Source: JBCBSK01 sp039819185
GTDB lineage: Bacteria > Pseudomonadota > Alphaproteobacteria > Rhizobiales > Tepidamorphaceae
DNA length: 19,994 nt
NCBI GenBank assembly: GCA_039819185.1
Contig: JBCBSK010000057.1
Location: forward strand, 1 to 19,994
Direction of reading: 5' to 3'
Shown: piece after piece, positions 7,722-15,214 of the stretch
Layout: every line of letters starts with the position of its first letter
How positions within the stretch are numbered: position 1 is the stretch's first letter
Notes under the pieces: generated by a model
Seen by the model: only the letters and a program-made list of their open reading frames with translations
The model's database searches: none
What the model was told of the DNA's origin: nothing
Program-made: the position numbers and the translations under genes

Positions 7722-10430
7722 GTGAAAATCACGCGACGAGGTGCGTTGCTGTCGACGTTCGGCGGCATTGCATTGACGTTCAGCCCCCTGCGGCTGGTGA
7801 CCGGCCGCCGAAACGCGAACGCTGCGTCAGTCGATCCGCCCCCCGATTGGCAGGCTGGTGCCGGGAGAGCGCGGTACCGTATCGACGGACTGGAAAAGGT
7901 CACCGGAAAGAAGATCTACGCGCGAGATTTCCACGCGCCAGATCTCGACGGCTGGCCTGATGAGGAAGACCTCGTCCTGGTGCTGCGGAGCCCGTTGGCC
8001 AATCGGCAATTCCTCGGCCTTGATCTCGGCGACCTCTCGAGGAATCTGTGGCCCAACAGCGTCATCATGGCGAGTGATCTCGCAGAGGATCACGTCGGGA
8101 TTGCGGACGTCGATTACCCGGCGGGTCACTACCTGCTGCCAGAGGGGCAAATCCCCGACTACCTCGGACAGGCCGTCGCGCTGCTCTACTACCGCGATTT
8201 CCTGACACTGGACCGTGCACGACGCGCGATCCGCTCGCAAGTGCATCAGGGGTTGCGATTCGGCGAGGAGATGCCGCCGCCTGCCGAGAGTTGGTTCGAG
8301 CCCGAGACCAGCATCATTCAACAGCAACTGCCCGGGACGAAGAGGGTCTTCTCTCAGATCACCGGCGGGCCCGTCCGCCCCCAGGAGGGAAAGACCGATC
8401 GCGATCGCGAGGCAATGGAGTGGGTCGACAAGATTCGAGAGTCCATGGACTCGCCTGAGGACCACGGCTGGGCGGTGCAGAAGGGTACCTACGAGACACA
8501 GGTCATCGACCCGATGTTCATGGAGCCAGAGTCGGGACTGGGCTGGCTCGACCGTGACGACGGCACGCTCCACCTCCTGATCGGGACCCAGTCACCGGCC
8601 TACGATGCCAGGGCCGCGCTCGCGATGTTTGCGGATCCACTGTGCAAGCTCGGCGTAAAAGCGGTGAACTTCATCGCAGCCTACCCGGGTGGCGGATTTG
8701 GCGGGCGTGACACGTCGATCCTCTGCCTGTTTCTGGCGCTTGCGGCCGCCTACGGGCAACGTCCCGTCCGAATCGCCTATGACCGGTTCGAGCAGTTTCA
8801 GTTGGGCATCAAGCGCCACGCATCCCGCTGTGATGTGGCGCTGGCCGCCGACAAGGACGGAAAGTTCCAGGCAATCCGGAACTACATTTACCTCAACGGT
8901 GGTGGGCGCCGGAACATGAGCGGGTACGTGGCCCAGGTTGCCGGTCTCGCGGGCACGGGGCCATACAGCTATCCGCTCGTCGATATCTGGTCGCGCGCCC
9001 AGAAGACGAGGGCGGTGACTGCCGGTTCGATGCGTGGCTTTGGCAGCCTGCAGAGCCAATTCGCCGTCGAAACGATCATTGACGAACTAGCGGATACGAT
9101 CGGCACCGACCCGATCCAACTGCGACGAGCCAACGTGCTGGCAGCTGGGCAGAGGATCGACACCGGTGCACCTGTCGCTCCGCCCGGATTGGCTGAAATG
9201 TGCGATCGGGCGGCATCCCATCGCCTATGGCAAGATCGCGACAAGCGACGTGTGGCCGCGGTGAGTACCCCGTTCGCCTATGGGGTCGGGTTTGCCCTCG
9301 GCATGAAGAATTTCGGAACCGGGGCCAACGCCGTCCTCGACGAGGTTGCCATCGATCCAGAGGGCAAGATCACGGTCACGACCAACGTGATCGACATGGG
9401 GACCGGCACGGCGACGACATTGGCGATCGCCACGGCCGGGCGCCTCGGCGCCAACGCGGCGAGACTCAACACCGGCTTTCTGGCGCCGTTCAAAGCGCTT
9501 CGGTTGGAAGAAAGCTTCGAGATGCAGGCTGGCAATCCGCGTTGGACGCCGATCATCTATGAATCGACGAAGGCGGCATCGACCTCGTCGAAGTGGGTTC
9601 ATGGTGTCGAGCAAGCATCGGGCGTCCTGTTTGCGACGGGGCTGCTGCCGGCGGCGCGCGATCTATGGGCGGTGACGCCGGACGATTTGACCGAGGATGA
9701 CGTCCAGTGGGTAGACGGTTCGCTCGTTGCCGACGGTCGTGAACCGATCCCGCTGGCGAGGCTGGCAAGGCTGGCGCACGACAAAGGCTACGTCGTGTCA
9801 GCGATGATCCACGCGTTTTACAGCGGACGGTGGATTGAAGCCGACTACACCATTGCCGGCGAGACCTTCCGGTGGCCGATCGACGCGCTTTCTATCCTGC
9901 GGGGAGGCCGGACAGGTCGCGAATTGATCGATCGGAAGAAGCCAAAACTATTTACGATTGAGAGTATCTGGGAAGGCAACGGCCAGCAGTATGGTGTGGC
10001 CGGTTGCCTGGCTGCGGTCGAGGTCGACCGCAGCACCGGCGAAGTCAGGATCGACGAGGCGATCCACTACATCGGGCCCGGCAAGGTGCTGCAGGAGGAC
10101 CTGATGCGTGGACAGATGGAAGGTTCCTTCGCGATGGGTGTCGGCCAAGCATTGCTGGAGAACCTGCCGGCGTTTGAAGGTGGCGCGGGCGACGGGCTCT
10201 GGAACCTGAACAGGTACCACGTTCCGCTTTCCGGAGATGTCGCGCTCGGGAGGGTGGAAACCGTCGTCCTGCCGCCAGAATCGGATGACGCACCTGCCCG
10301 CGGGATCGCCGAACTCGGGATGGTGGCGGTACCCCCGGCCATCAGCAATGCCGTTTCCCACGCCACCGGTGTGCGGTTCCGCAACCTGCCGATCACCCCT
10401 AAACGCGTGCGGGCTGCGTGGAGGGGGTGA
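7722..10430 (+). CDS. Tat-exported xanthine dehydrogenase-family molybdopterin subunit
   Basis: This is a large catalytic subunit of the molybdenum hydroxylase family, resembling isoquinoline 1-oxidoreductase or aldehyde oxidoreductase large chains. From GTG 7722 it has 902 residues and opens with VKITRRGALL followed by a hydrophobic stretch, a twin-arginine signal. Folded export to the periplasm is therefore likely. TTG 7662 would add 20 residues; GTG is preferred for its GAGAG ribosome site six bases upstream. Molybdopterin-binding signatures are GGGFGGRD at about 323, SMRGFG at about 436-441 and DMGTGTATT in the second half. The conserved active-site Glu is Glu864 in GIAELG. There is no FAD domain. 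Electrons should go to the [2Fe-2S] subunit, encoded by the next gene, which overlaps by one base. The substrate is unknown (N-heterocycle or aldehyde). Confidence 0.9.
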   Translation: MKITRRGALLSTFGGIALTFSPLRLVTGRRNANAASVDPPPDWQAGAGRARYRIDGLEKVTGKKIYARDFHAPDLDGWPDEEDLVLVLRSPLANRQFLGLDLGDLSRNLWPNSVIMASDLAEDHVGIADVDYPAGHYLLPEGQIPDYLGQAVALLYYRDFLTLDRARRAIRSQVHQGLRFGEEMPPPAESWFEPETSIIQQQLPGTKRVFSQITGGPVRPQEGKTDRDREAMEWVDKIRESMDSPEDHGWAVQKGTYETQVIDPMFMEPESGLGWLDRDDGTLHLLIGTQSPAYDARAALAMFADPLCKLGVKAVNFIAAYPGGGFGGRDTSILCLFLALAAAYGQRPVRIAYDRFEQFQLGIKRHASRCDVALAADKDGKFQAIRNYIYLNGGGRRNMSGYVAQVAGLAGTGPYSYPLVDIWSRAQKTRAVTAGSMRGFGSLQSQFAVETIIDELADTIGTDPIQLRRANVLAAGQRIDTGAPVAPPGLAEMCDRAASHRLWQDRDKRRVAAVSTPFAYGVGFALGMKNFGTGANAVLDEVAIDPEGKITVTTNVIDMGTGTATTLAIATAGRLGANAARLNTGFLAPFKALRLEESFEMQAGNPRWTPIIYESTKAASTSSKWVHGVEQASGVLFATGLLPAARDLWAVTPDDLTEDDVQWVDGSLVADGREPIPLARLARLAHDKGYVVSAMIHAFYSGRWIEADYTIAGETFRWPIDALSILRGGRTGRELIDRKKPKLFTIESIWEGNGQQYGVAGCLAAVEVDRSTGEVRIDEAIHYIGPGKVLQEDLMRGQMEGSFAMGVGQALLENLPAFEGGAGDGLWNLNRYHVPLSGDVALGRVETVVLPPESDDAPARGIAELGMVAVPPAISNAVSHATGVRFRNLPITPKRVRAAWRG
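10420..10427 (+). promoter_or_regulatory. Ribosome binding site inside the end of the large-subunit gene
   Basis: GGAGGGGG forms the last codons of the large-subunit gene and ends directly before its TGA, which overlaps the small-subunit ATG (TGATG). This favours ATG 10430 over GTG 10418 and implies translational coupling of the two subunits. Confidence 0.75.
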
Positions 10431-10951
10431 TGCAGACAATGGATCTCGAGATCGTTCTCAACGGCGAACTGGTGAGGCGGGCGAGCGTTCCTGCTGACAT
10501 GATGCTGAACGAGTTCTTGCGCGAAGAACTCGACCTGACAGGTACCAAATTCTGCTGCGGTATCGCCGTCTGTCGTGTCTGCACGGTTTCGGTTGCGCGA
10601 GTCGCCGGTGCCCACCAGGTCGCGATCCGGTCATGCACGACGCCTCTCACGGATGTTGCGGGACATATCATCACGACTGTCGAGGGGCTGGCAGATGGCG
10701 ACACACTGCACCCGTTGCAGCAGGCTTTCCTCGACAACTTTGCCTTCCAATGCGGGTATTGCTGCCCTGGCTTTCTGATGGCGTCCTATGCGCTGCTGGA
10801 CCGGTTGCAACGACAGCCGATCCCACGCGATGCGGTGGATGCAACGATCGAAGACGCCGTTGGCCAGCACATCTGTCGTTGCACAGGCTACGTTCGGTAC
10901 CATCGAGCGATCAAACAGGTCCTCCTGGATGCGCCCGGATTGGTCGTCTGA
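10430..10951 (+). CDS. [2Fe-2S] small subunit of the molybdenum hydroxylase
   Basis: The 173-residue protein has the two iron-sulfur domains of this subunit type. The plant-ferredoxin-like cluster uses Cys43-x4-Cys48-x2-Cys51 and Cys69. The proximal helical domain has CGYC at 108-111 and CRC at 149-151 within ICRCTGY. It lacks an export signal of its own, so it presumably crosses the membrane bound to the Tat-signalled large subunit, as in other periplasmic hydroxylases. One oddity is CCGIAVCRVC, where the usual family pattern is a Gly-rich GCGxGxCGAC; all four ligands are kept, but the Gly-Ala turn is replaced by Arg-Val and an extra Cys (42) precedes the first ligand. The haem protein gene follows 20 bases downstream. 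Confidence 0.92.
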   Translation: MQTMDLEIVLNGELVRRASVPADMMLNEFLREELDLTGTKFCCGIAVCRVCTVSVARVAGAHQVAIRSCTTPLTDVAGHIITTVEGLADGDTLHPLQQAFLDNFAFQCGYCCPGFLMASYALLDRLQRQPIPRDAVDATIEDAVGQHICRCTGYVRYHRAIKQVLLDAPGLVV

Positions 10952-10971
10952 ATTCTGGTGGAGAGGTTCTT

Positions 10972-12072
10972 ATGAGGCATGCAGGCATCAGTCTCTTCAC
11001 CATTCTTCTGCTGGTAGTCTCAACAAAAAGTGACAGTGACGAGGCTTCTTACACTCTTTTGGACTATGCAAATCACTGTGCCACAACGATCGCAGAGGTA
11101 CCTATCTTTAATTGCCTAGATCTAGACGTCATACCAATTACGGTCAATGGAGAGATTCCGGATACATATACGTCAAACATGACATGTGATCGGCCGGCGA
11201 TGCTACCGTATCCGCCGACAACGGACGGAAATTGCACGCCCTACAGCCGAGTGAAGGTGAATCGCGACGACAACATCCAGATGATCCAACTCTGTAGACG
11301 GATGTTCCTGCGCCCGGCCGACGATCCCAACTTCGATTCAATTGAAGTCATCATGCACAATGTACAGACCGGCAGCACGTGCTTCTTCATTTCCAAGAAC
11401 TTCGGAGGCAAACCGCAGGGCGACAATGGCATTCGGGTGCCGCCGCCGACGGAGGTGCAGGCGCCGGAAGGCAAGGTCTCTGCCGATGAGTTGTGGGCGA
11501 CCCCACAAGAGGTCGTTGGTCACGGCTGCATCTACTGTCACGACAGCGATCCATGGATGCGCACGCCGTGGATCGCGCAGACGGGCGAGTTGCCGGCCAA
11601 CCCTTGGGGGTTCCACACCGTGGATGCGGGAGGCCCTTTCGACGCGTGGCCGAAGCCCGAGAGCATTTCGACCCGAGGGAACACGTGCACGGGCTGCCAT
11701 CGGATCGGGTCGCTCAACACGTGCAAGCAGCTGGACGTTCCGCTCTTCGGCGAGCAGCCGGCGAAGATGCTTCAGTCGATCGGTCAGGCGCCGCATGGTC
11801 GGATCGCGGCACGGCCCGGGACGGTTCATGAGTCACCTCCCGAGTTCTACGACGACTGGGCGGCCACATATCCGCATTCGGTGTGGATGCCTCCTGGCAA
11901 CACCCTTCCGTACACGGAATGGCGCCGGATCTATGAGCAAGACGTAAGGGAGCTTCAGCGGTGCTGCGAGGACCCGGAAGCGCCCGGCTGCTTCGTCTCG
12001 CCGATCCAGGGGCTTAGAGCCTACCTGGAGTCGCTGAACACTCATTCGGCGCCGGTCGCTCGGTCAGACTGA
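10972..12072 (+). CDS. Cysteine-rich c-type cytochrome with two CxxCH motifs
   Basis: The 366-residue protein starts at ATG 10972 after a clear GGAGAGG ribosome site. An N-terminal hydrophobic stretch (MRHAGISLFTILLLVV) looks like a Sec signal peptide. Two haem-binding motifs are visible: CIYCH at 186-190 and CTGCH at 239-243. Fourteen cysteines are present after the signal; the ten outside the haem motifs could form disulfides in the periplasm. I do not recognise the family. It is longer than ordinary class I cytochromes, and its first 150 residues match nothing I know. Its place directly after a periplasmic molybdenum hydroxylase lacking an FAD domain suggests it is the electron acceptor, as cytochrome domains are for nicotinate dehydrogenase. 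The first 250 bases are AT-richer than the rest of the operon. Confidence 0.8.
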   Translation: MRHAGISLFTILLLVVSTKSDSDEASYTLLDYANHCATTIAEVPIFNCLDLDVIPITVNGEIPDTYTSNMTCDRPAMLPYPPTTDGNCTPYSRVKVNRDDNIQMIQLCRRMFLRPADDPNFDSIEVIMHNVQTGSTCFFISKNFGGKPQGDNGIRVPPPTEVQAPEGKVSADELWATPQEVVGHGCIYCHDSDPWMRTPWIAQTGELPANPWGFHTVDAGGPFDAWPKPESISTRGNTCTGCHRIGSLNTCKQLDVPLFGEQPAKMLQSIGQAPHGRIAARPGTVHESPPEFYDDWAATYPHSVWMPPGNTLPYTEWRRIYEQDVRELQRCCEDPEAPGCFVSPIQGLRAYLESLNTHSAPVARSD

Positions 12073-12344
12073 TGCACGGGAAGAGCAACGCCATCTCGCC
12101 TGCGACGGTGCTGGACCGGCAGATACTTCGAATGTTGGTGGCGTCATCGGCGCGACCTCAGTCGGGGCGCGCCAGGGTGCACTTGTCACCTCGTCGGTGG
12201 GCGCACGAGAAGCTTGGGCGGCATGTCGCGGGCGCGCGCATCGACCATCGGAGCGGACGTGCGGATGTCTTGGGCAGTTGGAGCCCAACCGCCTTCACGC
12301 GTCGGCGTCACCTGCCGGGCGCCACGCTGATGCTGTCGGCATGA
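12072..12344 (+). CDS. Bridging 90-codon ORF of uncertain status
   Basis: This frame begins with an ATG that overlaps the cytochrome stop (TGATG). It ends with a TGA that overlaps the porin's likely start (ATGA). It therefore fills the whole interval, and its third-position GC is about 77%, which is compatible with coding. The product is basic and rich in Arg, Ser and His, with no signal peptide or known motif, and no strong ribosome site precedes it. It could be a small protein or a leader whose translation delivers ribosomes to the porin start, which lacks a Shine-Dalgarno. Chance openness in GC-rich DNA is the main alternative. Confidence 0.35.
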   Translation: MHGKSNAISPATVLDRQILRMLVASSARPQSGRARVHLSPRRWAHEKLGRHVAGARIDHRSGRADVLGSWSPTAFTRRRHLPGATLMLSA

Positions 12345-13771
12345 AGACGAGCAACTTCTGCAGAAGGAGCATCCCAGTCCCGACGGTAGAAGCTACGCTA
12401 CGCTTGATGGGATTGGGAATTGCAGCCATCGCAGCGGTCCCGACGGCGATGGCGGATATCAATCCGTGGATCCGCCAGAATCTCTACAGCCCGGGAAAGT
12501 GGGACACGGCCGGTCCCGGGACGGCGACGCCCTGGTTGCATCCGCCGATCTGGAGCCCGGGACAGGGCTGGGGCCTGCTGGGTGGCGAGGTCGAGGCCAA
12601 CAACGTGACCGGGAGCTGGGGCGGGTGGCGTGACGAACTCGTGGCGCGCGGCCTTGCGCTCGAGGCCGCTTACTTCGGTCAGTTTGCGGCCAATCCCATC
12701 GGTGGCGAGAGTCAGGGGGCGTCCTGGCGCGGAGGTTTGGCACTCGGTGCGTTTGCAGATCTTGATCGCCTGTTCGACGTCGAACGGACGTACTTCACGA
12801 TGTCGTTCACGTACAACGATGGAACGTCGAGCCTCACGCCGACCCATGTTGGCAACGAATTCCCCGTGCAGCTCAGCTCCGCGACCGACAATCGCTACAC
12901 TCGCCTCGTACATCTGGCGGTTGGGACACAATTGTTCGACAACACGGTAGCGCTCAATGGTGGCCGCATCGTAGCCGGCGAGCAGTTCGCAAATCTGGCT
13001 CAAGCGTGCAATTCGGTGAACCAGGCGATTTGCGGCAATCCGATCGTGGCCCCGCGGAACATCACCTTTCCGACATACCCGAATGCCGTCTGGGGCATGA
13101 ACTTCGAGTACAAGCCCGATTTTGCCTGGTATGCGAAGACCGGCGCCTATGCCGTGGAGTCGGATCTTCTTGACGACACGAACGGCGGCACCAACTTCGG
13201 CCTTCCGGACGGAGCAGGCCCGCTGGTGTTGGCCGAACTCGGCTACCTCTTCGGGCGCACCCCAGCCCGAGGCCCTGAAGGCGGTCTGACACCAGCCTCC
13301 CTCGTGTCGTCGGGCACCTACAAGGTTGGCGCGTACTACGACGGTGAACAGCTGACCAATCTCTCGACCGGCGACACGCAGCGCCATACTTGGGGTGTCT
13401 ACGCGATGGGAGAGCAGCAACTCTATCGCGAGCGCACAAACAGCGATGATGGTGTCTGGGCATGGTTGGCGCTCAGCTACGCACCACCGGACGTAAACCG
13501 AGTCCAATTCATGGCTGCCGGCGGCGTCAGCTACAATGGCCTCATCGACGGCCGTCCCGACGATACGATTTCGTTGATCGTTGCCAATGGCCATTTCAGT
13601 GACCGACTGCCGGATCAGAGCTCCGAGACGTTGATCGAAGCAGATTTGCGGATACAGGCGCTACCTTCAGTATATATTGAGCCAAACCTTCAGTACATCA
13701 TCAATCCAGATGGCCGATCGACGATTGACAGTGCGTTGGTGACAGGAATCGCGTTGGGCGTCAACTTCTGA
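12341..13771 (+). CDS. OprB-like carbohydrate-selective porin family protein
   Basis: The 476-residue protein is an outer-membrane beta-barrel of the OprB type. From ATG 12341 it has a basic N-terminus and a hydrophobic core (GLGIAAIAAV) ending in AMA before DINPW, a normal Sec signal. The mature protein is rich in alternating aromatic and small residues. It has an NVTGSWGGWRDELVARGLALEAAY stretch early (split here by a turn after SWGGW) and segments such as GGVSYNGLIDGRPDDTISL late, both typical of OprB relatives, and it ends in Phe (GVNF), the outer-membrane insertion signature. No clear ribosome site precedes ATG 12341; ATG 12407 is a weaker alternative. As part of the hydroxylase operon it probably admits the enzyme's substrate to the periplasm. 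Relatives are not restricted to sugars. Confidence 0.85.
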   Translation: MKTSNFCRRSIPVPTVEATLRLMGLGIAAIAAVPTAMADINPWIRQNLYSPGKWDTAGPGTATPWLHPPIWSPGQGWGLLGGEVEANNVTGSWGGWRDELVARGLALEAAYFGQFAANPIGGESQGASWRGGLALGAFADLDRLFDVERTYFTMSFTYNDGTSSLTPTHVGNEFPVQLSSATDNRYTRLVHLAVGTQLFDNTVALNGGRIVAGEQFANLAQACNSVNQAICGNPIVAPRNITFPTYPNAVWGMNFEYKPDFAWYAKTGAYAVESDLLDDTNGGTNFGLPDGAGPLVLAELGYLFGRTPARGPEGGLTPASLVSSGTYKVGAYYDGEQLTNLSTGDTQRHTWGVYAMGEQQLYRERTNSDDGVWAWLALSYAPPDVNRVQFMAAGGVSYNGLIDGRPDDTISLIVANGHFSDRLPDQSSETLIEADLRIQALPSVYIEPNLQYIINPDGRSTIDSALVTGIALGVNF

Positions 13772-13791
13772 CAGCCGCGAGGGTCAGCAAC

Positions 13792-13795
13792 GGAG
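13792..13795 (+). promoter_or_regulatory. Ribosome binding site of the disrupted Tat gene
   Basis: GGAG lies six bases before ATG 13802 and 21 bases after the porin stop. This is a well-formed start for a gene that soon loses its frame, supporting the view that 13802-13950 is the remnant of the operon's next gene. Confidence 0.5.
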
Positions 13796-13801
13796 TTAAT
13801 C

Positions 13802-13950
13802 ATGCCAAGATCGGTGTCAAGCTTGAATACCCCGATCCGAAGCGCATTGATGGCGACGTCTCCCGGCGTACATTCGTATCCAGTGTCCTGTTCGCCATGG
13901 GCGCAACAGCAGCCAACCGTAGCGCTATCGCTCAGGTGTGGGGTTCGTAG
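13802..13950 (+). pseudogene. Truncated, frameshifted N-terminus of a Tat-exported protein
   Basis: In the frame of codons beginning at 13801, positions about 13846-13935 encode IDGDVSRRTFVSS followed by a hydrophobic run and ANRSAIAQV. This is a textbook twin-arginine signal with an Ala-rich cleavage region. That frame has no ATG, GTG or TTG before the signal. The well-placed ATG 13802 is in a different frame, and a single-base deletion between them would reconcile the two. The frame then hits TAG at 13948-13950, where sequence joined to a transposase begins. The intact gene was probably the operon's next member, a further exported protein, perhaps a redox enzyme. Too little is left to name it. 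A rare ATT start at 13846 is an alternative to the frameshift, but the truncation would remain. Confidence 0.6.
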
Positions 13951-14083
13951 ACAGGGTTTCACTTCGCTGCCCGTGCCGAGACGCGCTACCAGCGTGAGAG
14001 ATCACCGCAGGGTGGTGGCGGTGGAGTTGTGGGCAACGCGGAGCGTTGTCCAGCAAATCCACCTCCCTTTGGCGGAGGGCGGA

Positions 14084-15044
14084 ATGGACGCGCGCGCACG
14101 GCTGGGCTGGGTCCAACTCTACGAGAACCTCGGCAACGCCGGCGTCGTCTGCCGCCGTTGCGGTATCTCTCGGCCGACGCTGCGTAAGTGGCTGCAGCGC
14201 TATCGTGACGAGGGCCTGGCCGGGCTGGAGGAACGGAGCCGGCGGCCGCACCACTCCCCAGGCCGAAAGGTCTTCGCCCGCGAGGAAGCGCTGATCCTGG
14301 AGCTGCGCCGCGAACGCTGTCTTGGCTATCAAGCGCCAGCGCAACGAGCTCATCCACGAGCACGGCATCAAGCTCGCCGCCGACACCATCCACAAGGTGC
14401 TCCTTCGCAATGACGAGCGGCTGCTGAAGCGAAAACGCCTGCGTCGCAAGCAGCCGAAGCGGTACGATCGGCCGATCCCCGGCGACCGCGTCCAGGTCGA
14501 CGTCTGCAAGGTGGGGCCGGGCATCTACCAGTACACCGCCATCGACCACTGCACGCGGTTCCAGGTCGTCGGCGTCCATCGGCGACGGACCGCCCGCAGC
14601 TCGGTCCACTTCCTCGAGCGCGTCCGCGAGGAGATGCCGTTCCCGATCCAGCGGATCCAGACCGATCGCGGCCAGGAGTTCTTCGCCTACACCGTGCAGG
14701 ACCAGCTGCGCGATTGGCGGATCAAGTTCCGCCCGATCCGGCCGCGCTCGCCGCATCTCAACGGCAAAGTCGAGCGGGCCCAGCGCACCGCCCTCGAAGA
14801 GTTCTGGCCCACCATCGACGTCGCCGGTCCGGGCCTGCAAGCCCAGCTCGACGAATGGCAGCAGTTCTACAACCACAGCCGGCCGCATTCCACGATCGAC
14901 TAACAGACGCCGGCGGCCTACGCGGCCCGGCTCACCGCAACGGGCGGCGGGCTCCGCCACATGGGAGCGCTCTGCCAACCGCCCGTTGCACCGTCGGCAC
15001 GAGAGCGCCAGAGTGAAGCGGCGACTCCGGTTTCAGCTGGATGA
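14084..15044 (+). pseudogene. IS481-type transposase, frameshifted and with an in-frame stop
   Basis: ATG 14084 follows a good GGAGG-like site and opens an N-terminal helix-turn-helix region (ARLGWVQLYENLGN, then CGISRPTLRKWLQRYRDEG). The catalytic rve domain shows a DD35E arrangement: Asp at 14499 (VDVCK), Asp at 14664 (TDRG) and Glu at 14772 (GKVERAQRT). The protein is broken twice. Near 14321-14330 the N-terminal frame (RRERCLG) must shift by +1 into the frame reading AIKRQRNEL. Then TAA at 14901-14903 interrupts STID/QTPAAYAARL, which continues in the same frame to TGA at 15042. IS481 transposases are normally single uninterrupted ORFs, so this copy should be inactive. Confidence 0.85.
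14937..14989. repeat. 11-bp perfect inverted repeat in the transposase tail
   Basis: GCAACGGGCGG at 14937-14947 is matched exactly by its reverse complement CCGCCCGTTGC at 14979-14989, with 31 bases between them. It lies after the premature stop in the decayed transposase. It could form a stable stem or be an element-internal structure; no T-run follows. Confidence 0.6.
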
Positions 15045-15214
15045 TCCTCGGGGGTCACAGCACGTGTGCCTCACATCCGAATGCGGCAAAGCTGCACGAT
15101 TCTAGAGGTTTGGTGCATCGTAGACACAACCGGAGCTGTCCGCTCCAGGTGTGTCGGTGCGTTAGGGAAGTACGAAGCCCTAGGCCGATGCAGAGCCGTG
15201 CGAGATCGGGTCGA

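Larger units (their letters stand above)
13937..15059 (+). mobile_element. Degenerate IS481-family insertion sequence (ends approximate)
   Basis: A DDE transposase of IS481 type (14084-15044) interrupts the hydroxylase operon. Proposed ends are TGTGGGG at 13937 and GGTCACA ending at 15059, chosen because IS481 elements usually begin TGT and end ACA. Only the outer TGTG/CACA match, no long terminal inverted repeats are evident, and no target duplication was found. The element is on the same strand as the operon and separates the Tat remnant from the downstream SDR/AraC pair. Confidence 0.6.

Noticed and set aside
10633..10971. Long N-terminal extension of the cytochrome frame to 10633
   Set aside because: It overlaps the [2Fe-2S] subunit. 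ATG 10972 has a strong ribosome site and opens a signal peptide.
12398..13594. Minus-strand 398-codon frame antisense to the porin
   Set aside because: The porin frame has a signal peptide, barrel-like sequence and terminal Phe; the antisense product has no coherent motif.
13986..14978. Minus-strand 330-codon frame over the transposase
   Set aside because: Antisense shadow of a GC-rich gene. The plus strand carries helix-turn-helix and DD35E motifs.
13937..15059. Long terminal inverted repeats and target duplication for the insertion sequence
   Set aside because: Only the outermost TGTG/CACA bases agree, and flanking bases show no duplication, so the ends remain approximate.
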